Assembly: GCA_023250585.1 (NCBI GenBank)
Contig: JAHFAK010000104.1
Coordinates: 1-8,475 of the forward strand
Reading direction: 5' to 3'
Length of the DNA: 8,475 bases
From: Deltaproteobacteria bacterium
GTDB taxonomy: Bacteria; Bdellovibrionota_F; JAHFAK01
In this document: positions 1 through 6,983 of the stretch, one piece after another
How the letters are laid out: each line of letters opens with the position of its first letter
How positions within the stretch are numbered: the first letter of the stretch is position 1
Notes under the pieces: model-generated
What the model was told of the DNA's origin: nothing
What the model saw: the letters and a program-made list of their open reading frames with translations, nothing else
Databases searched by the model: none
Made by a program: the position numbers and the translations under genes

Positions 1-141
1 ACCCATCAATATTGGATGTTTCAGAGCAAACAAGAAGAAAACCTTCCCTCGGTGAACAGGAACAAAAAAGGGACAAGAAAGGAAAAAACAAGGCTTATTT
101 TGGAAAATGGCCAAAAGATTAAACACAAAAAGAACATATAA
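1..141 (+). other. Possible C-terminal tail of an upstream gene, frame undecided
   Basis: Two plus-strand frames are open from the window edge. Frame 1 runs to a TAA at 139-141 (46 codons, ending GQKIKHKKNI). Frame 3 runs to a TAA at 120-122 (39 codons, ending AYFGKWPKD). Both are Lys-rich and hydrophilic, as C-terminal tails often are, but the DNA here is so A-rich that neither can be preferred and chance openness is possible. No family is recognised. A TATAAC at 137-142 resembles a -10 box and could serve the following gene, though no good -35 box is seen before it. Confidence 0.25.
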
Positions 142-164
142 CTCCCTCCTAAAGACAAAATTTT

Positions 165-812
165 ATGACAATGAGTACTTTTCAAATTATCCAAAAAGAA
201 ATAGGTCCCATGCAAAACTTTGTGTATCTCATCGGGGATAGAGAAACAAAAGCTGCTGCTATTGTTGATCCTGGTTGGGATGCAGATGAAATTAAAAAAG
301 TAGCTGATGAGGCTGGATATACGATTGCACATATTTTAATTTCACATACACATTTCGATCACGTAAACGCACTTAGAGATTTATTAAAACAAGTAGATGC
401 GCAAGTTCATGTACATAAAAGCGAAGCGCCGTATCTCAAAGAAGCACGCGAAAATATTCATCCGGTTGAAAGCGGAGATATTTTAGTAGTAGGTGCGACA
501 AAAATTCGCTTCATCCATACGCCGGGGCATACTCCTGGGTCTCAATGCTTTCATGTCGATGACAATCTTGTTTCTGGCGATACACTTTTTATAAATGGTT
601 GCGGCCGGTGTGATTTGCCGGGAGGAAATCCCGAAGAAATGTACGATAGCTTGAAAAATAAACTCATGAAACTCAATGATACGACGATTCTGTATCCTGG
701 CCATAATTATGCTCACCATCCAACTTCAACGCTTGGGGATGAAAAAAAGAATAATCCCTATATGCTGAGAGAATCGCTTGCTGATTTCTTAAGATTTCGA
801 ATGGGATATTGA
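165..812 (+). CDS. MBL-fold metallo-hydrolase, glyoxalase II-like
   Basis: A 215-residue soluble protein of the metallo-beta-lactamase superfamily. The HxHxDH metal site is HTHFDH at residues 61-66. Further ligands are His122 in TPGHTPGS, Asp139 in SGDTLF and His180 in YPGHNY, so both metal sites of a dinuclear Zn/Fe centre look complete. The stretch GCGRCDLPGG (145-154) is typical of the glyoxalase II/ETHE1-like branch. Known members hydrolyse thioesters such as S-lactoylglutathione or oxidise persulfides. The protein is shorter than classical glyoxalase II (about 250 residues) and lacks its C-terminal helical substrate-binding domain, so the substrate cannot be named. The start is ATG 165, or ATG 171 two codons later; neither has a Shine-Dalgarno. 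It stands alone, separated from miaB by a hairpin and a promoter. The fold assignment is secure; the exact reaction is open. Confidence 0.93.
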   Translation: MTMSTFQIIQKEIGPMQNFVYLIGDRETKAAAIVDPGWDADEIKKVADEAGYTIAHILISHTHFDHVNALRDLLKQVDAQVHVHKSEAPYLKEARENIHPVESGDILVVGATKIRFIHTPGHTPGSQCFHVDDNLVSGDTLFINGCGRCDLPGGNPEEMYDSLKNKLMKLNDTTILYPGHNYAHHPTSTLGDEKKNNPYMLRESLADFLRFRMGY

Positions 813-852
813 TCGTGAATAAAGATGTCTCTTGGTGGATTCAAGAATTGTC

Positions 853-900
853 AAAAGGTGGGGACCGACATGTGAACGCATTTTGTCGGGGGCACTTTTT
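853..900. repeat. REP-like imperfect hairpin between the hydrolase gene and miaB
   Basis: An interrupted inverted repeat. The outer stem is AAAAGGTG (853-860) with CACTTTTT (893-900), 8 pairs including one G-T. The inner stem is CCGACA (865-870) with TGTCGG (884-889). They are separated by a purine-rich internal loop, with a 14-nt apical loop at 870-884. It is much more GC-rich than its surroundings. The layout resembles REP elements mobilised by RAYT/IS200-type transposases, and its ends resemble those of the larger palindrome at 6826-6943. It may also terminate the upstream transcript, although the T-run is partly in the stem. No transposase gene is in the window. Confidence 0.55.
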
Positions 901-908
901 CCCTTAGA

Positions 909-937
909 TTGACAAACAACCTAAAAATACATACTTC
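909..937 (+). promoter_or_regulatory. Predicted miaB promoter, leaderless
   Basis: A perfect -35 box, TTGACA, lies at 909-914. Seventeen bases later is a weak -10 at 932-937 (TACTTC); CATACT at 930-935 is an alternative with 15-nt spacing. The -35 begins 38 nt before the miaB ATG, which puts the start of transcription within a few bases of the start codon. No Shine-Dalgarno is present between 920 and 946. Confidence 0.5.
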
Positions 938-946
938 ATAAATAGT

Positions 947-2263
947 ATGAAGGCTTATATCAAAACATTTGGGTGCCAGATGAATGAGCATGATACTGAA
1001 CGCATGTATGATATTCTTGTAAATTTAGGATATGCGCATTCACCTAATGAAACAGAAGCGGATTTGATTATTCTCAATAGCTGTTCGGTTCGTGATAAAT
1101 CTGAGCATAAAGTATTTTCTCATATTGGAAGTTTAAAGGAACTTAAAGAAGAAAATCCAAATTTACTCATTGGCGTTGGAGGATGTGTAGCCGAGCAGGA
1201 GGGCTCGCAGATTCTTCAGCGCATGAAGCATGTCGATTTTGTTTTTGGAACACACAACATCGATAAACTCGAAGAACTCGTATCAAATGCGCAAAGAGGT
1301 TATTCTTCAACAAGTATCACAGGCTTTCGAAATGATTTTAAATTTTTAAGCAACTACAATTATCGAACCCCAAAAATAAGTGAATTCATCACAATCACGA
1401 GTGGCTGCAATAAATATTGTACGTTTTGTATTGTTCCGTATGTTCGCGGAAAAGAAATCTCTCGAGACTTTCAAGAAATTTTGAATGTCTGCCGAGAGCT
1501 AGTTTCTAAAGGCACGCGAGAGATTCACTTAATTGGTCAAAATGTTAATTCATATACCTATCAAGAGAATAGAAAAAAATATGTTTTTGCTGATCTTCTT
1601 CGGGCTATCGCGGATATTGATGGCGTCGACCGAATTCGTTTTACTACATCTCATCCGCGTGATTTGACTGATGCTTTGATTGATTGCTTTCGTACTGAAG
1701 AAAAATTAGCAAGCCACTTGCATTTACCCGTTCAATGTGGTTCTAATAGAGTATTGAAAAAAATGATTCGAAACTACACCAAAGAAACGTATGTAGAAAA
1801 AGTTGCCAGACTTCGTGAAGCGCGTTCTGATATTGCGCTAACATCAGATATTATTGTTGGTTTTCCCACAGAAACAGAAGAAGAATTTGAAGAAACGCTC
1901 GATTTAATTCGTGAAATAAAATATTATGATTTGTTTTCTTTCATTTATTCCAAAAGAAAGGGAACGCGAGCAGCAGCAATTGAAGAGACCTATACGCAAG
2001 CTCAAAAATTTAATCGCTTGTATCGATTGCATGGAATACAAAATGAAATTACGACAACTCTTCATAAAGAGTACGAAGGGAAACGGTTTGATGTCCTCGT
2101 TGAAGGATTCAGCAAGAAAGATGATAAAAAATATGAGGGGCGAACGAGCACTAATAAAGTCGTTCATTTTTTTTCTGATGCTTCGTTGAAAGGAAAAACA
2201 GTGCCTGTTCGTATTACAAAAGCGCAGAAACATTTTTTGGAAGGAGAGGTCATATGTCAGTAG
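947..2263 (+). CDS. miaB: tRNA-2-methylthio-N6-isopentenyladenosine37 synthase MiaB
   Basis: A radical-SAM methylthiotransferase that converts i6A37 to ms2i6A37 in tRNAs reading UNN codons. At 438 residues it is full length. The N-terminal UPF0004 domain carries the cluster cysteines Cys10 (KTFGCQMNEHD), Cys46 (LNSCSVRD) and Cys80 (GVGGCVAEQEG). The radical-SAM motif SGCNKYCTFC gives Cys154, Cys158 and Cys161, followed by PYVRGKEISR. A TRAM RNA-binding domain occupies about 373-438. The KTFGCQMNEHD start and GGCVAEQEG favour MiaB over RimO or MtaB. Oddities are Cys264 in LPVQCGS, where Ser is usual, and YSKRKGTRAA (335-344), where family members normally read YSPRPGTPAA. There is no Shine-Dalgarno; the promoter abuts the ATG. 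It is first in an operon whose next gene starts 10 bases inside its 3' end. Confidence 0.96.
   Translation: MKAYIKTFGCQMNEHDTERMYDILVNLGYAHSPNETEADLIILNSCSVRDKSEHKVFSHIGSLKELKEENPNLLIGVGGCVAEQEGSQILQRMKHVDFVFGTHNIDKLEELVSNAQRGYSSTSITGFRNDFKFLSNYNYRTPKISEFITITSGCNKYCTFCIVPYVRGKEISRDFQEILNVCRELVSKGTREIHLIGQNVNSYTYQENRKKYVFADLLRAIADIDGVDRIRFTTSHPRDLTDALIDCFRTEEKLASHLHLPVQCGSNRVLKKMIRNYTKETYVEKVARLREARSDIALTSDIIVGFPTETEEEFEETLDLIREIKYYDLFSFIYSKRKGTRAAAIEETYTQAQKFNRLYRLHGIQNEITTTLHKEYEGKRFDVLVEGFSKKDDKKYEGRTSTNKVVHFFSDASLKGKTVPVRITKAQKHFLEGEVICQ
2241..2249 (+). promoter_or_regulatory. Strong Shine-Dalgarno inside the 3' end of miaB
   Basis: AAGGAGAGG lies 4 bases before the ATG at 2254 (7 bases from its AAGGAG part) and within the last codons of miaB. 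It fixes the start of the nuclease gene and implies translational coupling. It contrasts with the promoter-proximal genes here, which have no Shine-Dalgarno. Confidence 0.8.
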
Positions 2264-2736
2264 AAATGAAACTAGACAAAGTCATGATAGCTCCCGAGAC
2301 AAAGATTCCTTGTGTTATACTGAAGAATAAAGATACGGTGTTGCCCATCTGGATTGGCATTGCTGAAGCAACGTCAATTCTTGCAAAACTAGATAATGCA
2401 GAAATAGCACGACCTCTTTCGCATGATCTCATGAAAAATATCCTTGATGTTTTAGCAGTACGGGTGAAAAAAGTTGAAGTAACTGATATAAAAGAAAACA
2501 CCTATTACTCTCTCATTTATTTTGAAAAAGATGGAAAAGAAATTACCATTGATGCTCGACCTTCTGATGCTATTGCTCTTGCGGTGCGCGTAAATGTTCC
2601 TATTATGGTTTCAGATGAAGTGATCAAAAAAACAAAAGAAGAAATTCCAACTAATCTTCGAAATATGTCGAAAGAAGATGTGTATAAAGAAATTCTTGAG
2701 CAGATGGATCCACAGGATTTCAAATACAAAATGTAA
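2254..2736 (+). CDS. Bifunctional nuclease domain protein (BFN, DUF151)
   Basis: A 160-residue soluble protein consisting of one BFN/DUF151 domain. Family hallmarks are LPIWIG (30-35), ARPLSHDLM (52-60) and IDARPSDAIALAVR (99-112). Plant and some bacterial members have been reported as nucleases with RNase and DNase activity; most bacterial members are uncharacterised, so nuclease activity here is known only by family. The C-terminus is a short charged helix, with no UVR domain attached. The start codon overlaps the last 10 bases of miaB in another frame and has a strong Shine-Dalgarno. The VanZ-like gene follows after 2 bases. Sharing a transcript with a tRNA-modifying enzyme suggests an RNA-related housekeeping role, which is inference. 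Confidence 0.93.
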   Translation: MSVEMKLDKVMIAPETKIPCVILKNKDTVLPIWIGIAEATSILAKLDNAEIARPLSHDLMKNILDVLAVRVKKVEVTDIKENTYYSLIYFEKDGKEITIDARPSDAIALAVRVNVPIMVSDEVIKKTKEEIPTNLRNMSKEDVYKEILEQMDPQDFKYKM

Positions 2737-2738
2737 TA

Positions 2739-3140
2739 ATGTCATTGTACCTTCTCATAAAACGCCTCATAAAAGTTGAACATACATTATTGAGCCTTGT
2801 CGTAGTAATGATTTATTGTGGGATAATTTTTTTTCTCTCTAGTTTACCCGGAATTTTATTGCCTCATCCAATTATTGGTTTTGATAAAGTCCTTCATATA
2901 ATTGCATACACCGGTCTTGGCTTTTTATCATATCAGGTAATGGTGAATTATAAAAAAGGACAGAAGATTTCTTTTCTTATTCTCATGCTTATTCCTTTCA
3001 TTTTTTGTTTACTGTATGGAATTTCTGATGAGATTCATCAAAGCTTTGTGCCGGGGAGAGATCCTGATGTGTACGATGTAATTGCCGATGGAATAGGAAG
3101 TAGTATTGGAATCTTTGTGTATCACCGCCTTCTTATTTAG
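2739..3140 (+). CDS. VanZ-like integral membrane protein
   Basis: A 133-residue membrane protein of the VanZ-like family. Four hydrophobic segments lie at about 16-41, 51-68, 78-94 and 114-129. The conserved polar signature is DKVLHIIAYTGLGF (49-62) and GISDEIHQSFVPGRDPD (94-110), with Asp113 and Asp117 following in the last segment. Enterococcal VanZ gives low-level teicoplanin resistance; most homologues, like this one, are short stand-alone proteins of unknown function, so resistance should not be inferred. The gene begins 2 bases after the nuclease stop (TAATAATG) and has no evident Shine-Dalgarno, so translation probably depends on coupling to the gene before it. It ends the miaB operon; a new promoter lies just downstream. 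Confidence 0.9.
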   Translation: MSLYLLIKRLIKVEHTLLSLVVVMIYCGIIFFLSSLPGILLPHPIIGFDKVLHIIAYTGLGFLSYQVMVNYKKGQKISFLILMLIPFIFCLLYGISDEIHQSFVPGRDPDVYDVIADGIGSSIGIFVYHRLLI

Positions 3141-3158
3141 CGCATGGCATTAATTTAT

Positions 3159-3187
3159 TTGACAAAATATTGTCACTATGCTATTAG
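3159..3187 (+). promoter_or_regulatory. Predicted promoter of the 767-residue gene, leaderless
   Basis: A perfect -35 box TTGACA (3159-3164), a 17-base spacer and a -10-like TATTAG (3182-3187). The -10 ends 9 bases before the ATG at 3197, so transcription should begin at or next to the start codon. There is no Shine-Dalgarno. Confidence 0.55.
3160..3175. promoter_or_regulatory. Candidate operator overlapping the -35 box
   Basis: TGACAA (3160-3165) and TTGTCA (3170-3175) form a perfect inverted repeat with a 4-base AT spacer. It covers most of the -35 box and part of the spacer, where a dimeric repressor would block RNA polymerase. Short palindromes occur by chance in AT-rich DNA, and part of this one is forced by the -35 sequence itself. 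Confidence 0.3.
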
Positions 3188-3196
3188 TCAATAATC

Positions 3197-5500
3197 ATGC
3201 GGGGTCAAACCATCGTAGTTTTGTTCTTAAGTATTATATCCATGAATTCTCATCTCTACGCTCAAAAAGATAATTGCCGCATGTTCTCAGACAATAGCGG
3301 TCCTATAAGCGCAGTAATTGCTTCGAATAATAGACAATTAGAATTTAATCGCGCTCAACGAATGAAAGATCTCTCTTCAGAAGCATTAGGAGAATATTTA
3401 AGTTCCTCTCATAACGAACAAGAGCAGGCTTTGATATTACAGCACTTAGCAGAAAGAGGGAAGGATGCTCAAGCTGCTTTACCCGTGGTTATTGAATTAC
3501 TTAGCAGCGATACGCATAAAAAAATAGCCGAAGAAATTATTCTAAAAATCGGCCCTGCCGCAATTCCACTATTGCTCGAAAAGACAAAAATAGAAAAGGA
3601 ACACGATGCTTACATATTTCTTGATCCCAATGCTCGAGAACTTATAGAAAGAATTATTACTGCCTACCCAAAAGAATCTGAACAATATATTGAACTCCTC
3701 ATGACAAAAGTAGAAGAAAGCGCTAAAACCAAAAGGACATCATTGGTTCTCTTTGGAAATATAGCTCGATTATTAACATTCTATATAAATGCAGCCGTGC
3801 CAAAAAAAGTTATTTCCATGTTGATTTCATATTTTGATGAATATTTTACACCTACGAAAATTCCTGCGGTTCTCAACATACTCGAAGATGCATTCATTAT
3901 TGCACGGAATAATGGATTACTGGAAGAACTACGAATAAATCTTGAGCATATTACTGAGGACAATAGAATTGCATTATTTACGAGGCCTCAACCTCTTGAG
4001 ACAATTTTAGAGGTCCTTAAAGATACACCCCCGGACAACCATTTTACGAATGAGTTTCTCTTAGAAGGTCTTGAGATGTGTCTCATCCATGGAGAGTTTT
4101 TGAATTTTGGTCGTTATTTAGAACTTCTCGGAACTCGCGGATCACATCGCGAGTTTGATGCGTTAGTCGAAATACGCTCTCATCTCAATGAAGGGCTAGG
4201 TGTACACAACGAAGGACATGAAGTCTGGGGAATAACGTACACATATAAGGAATCTACATATCGCTATCGACTAAACTCTCCTCGGGTCTCTCCTTTCTAT
4301 GACTCCAGAATATCCGCAAAATTGAGAATTGATAAAACTTTAAAAACTATTTGGCAGCGACTCTATCCGGAAGTAGGACCCGTAAATATGAGCAGATTAA
4401 AATATATGATGGGTCGCAATTCACCTGACTATCCGACCTATCGAATTAATAATGCAACATTAACAAATCCCTATGATGTGAGGATATATCGAAGGGGTGA
4501 AAGCGATACGGTAATATTATTAGATTACACCTCAACAGGGCTTAATCACATTCGTCAATGGTATGAATCAAAAGGAATTGCAATTGCTCCTGTTGGGGAT
4601 TATCGTCTTATTCCCTTTGATGCCTGGGCATGGAAGATGGCGAGAAAATTCGAAGAGTATATACGAGAGAAAATACCCTATGAACACTTTGCTCAGTTGA
4701 TTATTAAGTCACATATATCCTATGCCTTATTTCCCTTACCGTGGAGAATTACTATTAATCTTCCAAGCCTTGGTATCGTAACCTTTGAGTTATCTAAAGA
4801 CGTAAGCCTCGATGATATTGAATCACGAATTATGGCAGTGCTCGAACATTGGCCGATATTTATGATGAGTAAAGAAGAGCTCGATGCACGCATAGCATTT
4901 ACGACAGGACAAGCGGTAACACTTGCATCGCTCGTTGTGAAAGATCCAAATGATAGAAAGACTATGAATGGTATAGTTCAAAGTTTAATAACTACTTCCC
5001 TTAAGAAATATAAAACTGAGAATAATGGTACTGCACTGGAATTTGTTATGACAAAGGAGCAGGCAGAAAATGCACTTCCTGAATGGAAGGTATTTTTTGC
5101 TCAAGATAAAGTTAGAGAAAAACTGGGAGCCGTTCAAGGCAAAGATGATCTCAGTACCGAAGTATGGGAAGCAGTGAGTGAAAGAGATGATTTTGAAACA
5201 ATCGCTTTTCGAGATTTAGCCCAAAGCCTTGAATCAAAAGAAGCACAGTTTTTCTTTACTATTGATATACAAGATGAAGAGCAAGTAGCCAAAGCAGAAG
5301 GGAAAAGGAAGGTTGTAGTTTCGGGAAAGTTTGGGTATACAACGCCGAATGAAACCGTTGAAAGACAGTTTTCTTTTGAGATTACTCTCCGAGCAAAAAA
5401 CAGAGGAAAGCAATTTGATCTCATGAAGAGCGAGGTACTTGATCAGATAGTGCAAAAACTCAATGAGATTGAGGTAGATCTTTTGATAGGCGTAGAATAA
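3197..5500 (+). CDS. Secreted orphan protein, N-terminal HEAT-like helices
   Basis: I do not recognise a family for this 767-residue protein as a whole. Residues 1-22 look like a Sec signal peptide: Arg2, a hydrophobic core to about residue 15, and a likely cleavage after Ala22 in HLYA/QKD. No later membrane segment is obvious. Residues about 55-130 read as HEAT-like helical pairs; AALPVVIELL (93-102) and IGPAAIPLLLEK (118-129) have the typical Ala-x-Pro pattern. Residues 150-330 also look helical. Residues 340-480 are richer in Tyr, Arg and Trp and mixed in character. The last 80 residues are charged and include a beta-like stretch at 703-732 (KRKVVVSG, QFSFEITLR). No catalytic motif is seen. 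Only Cys27 and Cys295 are present. The gene has its own promoter and ends 5 bp from the convergent larA-family gene. A scaffold or binding role outside the cytoplasm is inference. Confidence 0.85.
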   Translation: MRGQTIVVLFLSIISMNSHLYAQKDNCRMFSDNSGPISAVIASNNRQLEFNRAQRMKDLSSEALGEYLSSSHNEQEQALILQHLAERGKDAQAALPVVIELLSSDTHKKIAEEIILKIGPAAIPLLLEKTKIEKEHDAYIFLDPNARELIERIITAYPKESEQYIELLMTKVEESAKTKRTSLVLFGNIARLLTFYINAAVPKKVISMLISYFDEYFTPTKIPAVLNILEDAFIIARNNGLLEELRINLEHITEDNRIALFTRPQPLETILEVLKDTPPDNHFTNEFLLEGLEMCLIHGEFLNFGRYLELLGTRGSHREFDALVEIRSHLNEGLGVHNEGHEVWGITYTYKESTYRYRLNSPRVSPFYDSRISAKLRIDKTLKTIWQRLYPEVGPVNMSRLKYMMGRNSPDYPTYRINNATLTNPYDVRIYRRGESDTVILLDYTSTGLNHIRQWYESKGIAIAPVGDYRLIPFDAWAWKMARKFEEYIREKIPYEHFAQLIIKSHISYALFPLPWRITINLPSLGIVTFELSKDVSLDDIESRIMAVLEHWPIFMMSKEELDARIAFTTGQAVTLASLVVKDPNDRKTMNGIVQSLITTSLKKYKTENNGTALEFVMTKEQAENALPEWKVFFAQDKVREKLGAVQGKDDLSTEVWEAVSERDDFETIAFRDLAQSLESKEAQFFFTIDIQDEEQVAKAEGKRKVVVSGKFGYTTPNETVERQFSFEITLRAKNRGKQFDLMKSEVLDQIVQKLNEIEVDLLIGVE

Positions 5501-5505
5501 AAATA

Positions 5506-6780
5506 TTATCGTACTAATTTTGGATAGATTAGTCCGCCATTTGGAACTACGTAGGTCTTAAAGTCATTTCCATAGAGTTCTTTGCAATTTTTTATGGTAC
5601 TATCAATAGATGAAGTCCATAGAAAGTTGTATTTTTCTAATTCATCTTGGGGCAGTTCGCTTAGAATAACAATTCTATATTTTCGTTGCAGCTTCGATGT
5701 ATTCATGGCGGTATATTGGCCAAGCTCGATTGTGTCTTCTTGAATCTGGATGAGGTTCTCAAGATTTTTGAGGCTTGAAAGCCAATTCCCAAAAGCTTTG
5801 TTTTCTCCAATTCCTTCTTGGCATTTTGCAATGATGAGTACCGTGCCGCCAGGCTTTGCAAGTTCTTTTGCATTATTAATCGTTTTTTGAATTTGAGTAA
5901 TATTTGAATCCTTAGGAAATCCGCCACATGAGGCGATGACGAGATCTGCATGTTCTTTAAATGGCACACTATAAAGCTCATTGCATTTTTTCACACCTTC
6001 ATGAAATGCTTTTTCATAATGACCAGAAACGATGTGGACAATTTCTTTTTTTGCATTCACAAGAAAATTCATGAGAAAATCTGCTTCTCGTAATCGGGCA
6101 GCTTCTGCGAGTTCTTCAGCAATGGGATTTCCTTTTAGTTTTCCAATGCCGACTCCATCGCGAACAATCATTGCGTGATTTTTTCGAATGGAACTCCGTC
6201 CCGCAATTGAAGGTAGCAAGGCTTTGCGTCCACCAGAATAGCCGGCAAAATAATGAGTGGTAATCATGCCGGTAAAAATCAAAAGATCTGCATCATAGGC
6301 TCGTTTATTAATAAAAATTTCATTTCCAAAGCTTGTGGTTCCGATTGATACTATATTGTTATCGGCATCATGAAATTCTACAGAATACTGAGAGACGATT
6401 TCTTTGCCATAACATAAAATACTTTCTTCTTCGGTATGTTTTCTATGCGTGCCCGTGCCAACAAGAAATGTAATATTGTTTTTTGTTATTCCAGCTTTTT
6501 CCAGTTCTTCGGCAAGAATGAGAAGCGAATTATAATGCCCCTGTTTATAGGGAACCCCTCTCGTAATATCGCTAAGAACAATGACGGCATTTTTTGCTTT
6601 TTTCTTTTGAACGATTTCTTTTAATGGCGGAGTGCCAATCGGATTTTCAAGTGCATGCTGTATTGATTGCGCTGGATTTTCTAAACCTGGAGTATAGGCA
6701 ATGTCTAGAGTGCCAAGATAATTTCTCTCATCAAGACCAAATTCCTTAAAGTCATTGCCGTATTTGAGTTTGAAATTCAT
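5506..6780 (-). CDS. larA: LarA-family nickel-pincer 2-hydroxyacid racemase
   Basis: A 424-residue protein spanning the whole LarA fold. Residues matching the characterised lactate racemase are visible: Asp71 and Arg74 in SDITRGVP, His112 in GTGTHRKHT, His176 in TTHYFAGYSGGRK, Lys186 (the lysine that anchors the pyridinium nickel-pincer cofactor), His202 in KNHAM, and Gln296/Lys299 in SNITQIQKT. All positions are within a few residues of the Lactobacillus enzyme. It should therefore bind the nickel cofactor and racemise or epimerise a 2-hydroxyacid. The superfamily also contains malate, phenyllactate and 2-hydroxyglutarate racemases, so lactate is not assured. The cofactor genes larB, larC and larE are not in the window. 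It is divergent from the LhgO-like gene, which points to a related substrate. Its promoter abuts the ATG and there is no Shine-Dalgarno. Confidence 0.92.
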   Translation of the reverse strand: MNFKLKYGNDFKEFGLDERNYLGTLDIAYTPGLENPAQSIQHALENPIGTPPLKEIVQKKKAKNAVIVLSDITRGVPYKQGHYNSLLILAEELEKAGITKNNITFLVGTGTHRKHTEEESILCYGKEIVSQYSVEFHDADNNIVSIGTTSFGNEIFINKRAYDADLLIFTGMITTHYFAGYSGGRKALLPSIAGRSSIRKNHAMIVRDGVGIGKLKGNPIAEELAEAARLREADFLMNFLVNAKKEIVHIVSGHYEKAFHEGVKKCNELYSVPFKEHADLVIASCGGFPKDSNITQIQKTINNAKELAKPGGTVLIIAKCQEGIGENKAFGNWLSSLKNLENLIQIQEDTIELGQYTAMNTSKLQRKYRIVILSELPQDELEKYNFLWTSSIDSTIKNCKELYGNDFKTYVVPNGGLIYPKLVR

Positions 6781-6786
6781 AAACGT

Positions 6787-6814
6787 ACTATAGTTATTGT
6801 ATTACTATTTACAA
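6787..6814 (-). promoter_or_regulatory. Predicted larA promoter, leaderless
   Basis: On the minus strand, TTGTAA (6814-6809) and TATAGT (6792-6787, 5 of 6 to consensus) are separated by 16 bases. Only 6 bases (ACGTTT) separate the -10 from the ATG at 6780, so transcription should start on the start codon. This is the best -10 of the four promoters of this kind in the window. Confidence 0.6.
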
Positions 6815-6825
6815 GTTGAAAATCA

Positions 6826-6943
6826 ACCGAAACGTGCCCGGCAACTTTCGGTCAAAAAACTGACAAAAAGGAACTCCCATATTTAAAATGAGGTGTACCT
6901 TTTGGTCGGAAAATGGACCGAAAGTTGCCGGGCACGTTTCGGT
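6826..6943. repeat. 118-bp near-palindrome with nested palindromic arms
   Basis: The outer 28 bases of each side (6826-6853 and 6916-6943) are perfectly complementary. The same dyad axis continues inward with GAC/GTC, AAAAGG/CCTTTT and CC/GG blocks to a TTTAAA centre at 6882-6887. Each arm is itself nearly palindromic: ACCGAAA ... TGCC-C-GGCA ... TTTCGGT. It is far more GC-rich at the arms than the flanks. No clear target-site duplication is visible (left flank AAAATCA, right flank CTCTTGA) and there is no coding capacity. It fits a paired REP element (BIME) or a small MITE better than a protein operator. It fills the space between two divergent promoters, ending 3 bases before the lhgO -35. 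Confidence 0.85.
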
Positions 6944-6946
6944 CTC

Positions 6947-6975
6947 TTGACTTAATTGCATTATCACACTAACTT
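6947..6975 (+). promoter_or_regulatory. Predicted lhgO promoter, leaderless
   Basis: TTGACT (6947-6952) is a good -35. After 17 bases comes a poor -10, TAACTT (6970-6975), 8 bases before the ATG at 6984. The -35 starts 37 bases before the ATG, matching the geometry at miaB and the gene at 3197. No Shine-Dalgarno precedes the ATG. Confidence 0.4.
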
Positions 6976-6983
6976 CATCGGTC

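Noticed and set aside
98-116. TTTTGG ... CCAAAA inverted repeat with a 7-base loop
   Set aside because: AT-rich stem of 6 bp with no T-run after it on either strand; not a credible terminator.
21-332. 103-codon minus-strand frame at the left edge, rich in Phe and Ser
   Set aside because: It is antisense to the start of the metallo-hydrolase gene and its Phe/Leu/Ser-rich content is what the reverse of A-rich DNA gives; no motif or Shine-Dalgarno supports it.
815-907. 30-codon GTG-started frame after the hydrolase gene (begins VNKDVSWWIQELSK, then runs through the hairpin)
   Set aside because: Too short, no convincing ribosome site, and its second half is the REP-like hairpin. It could be a remnant of a gene interrupted by the repeat, but nothing confirms this.
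1926-2189. 87-codon plus-strand frame inside miaB and the overlapping minus-strand frame at 1904-2233
   Set aside because: Both are out of frame with the well-supported miaB coding sequence and show low-complexity, non-protein-like content.
2739-3140. Glycopeptide resistance role for the VanZ-like protein
   Set aside because: It lacks any van cluster context and most VanZ-like proteins have no link to resistance.
6436-6624. 62-codon plus-strand frame inside the larA gene
   Set aside because: Antisense shadow of a conserved enzyme gene; Phe- and Asn-rich with no motif.
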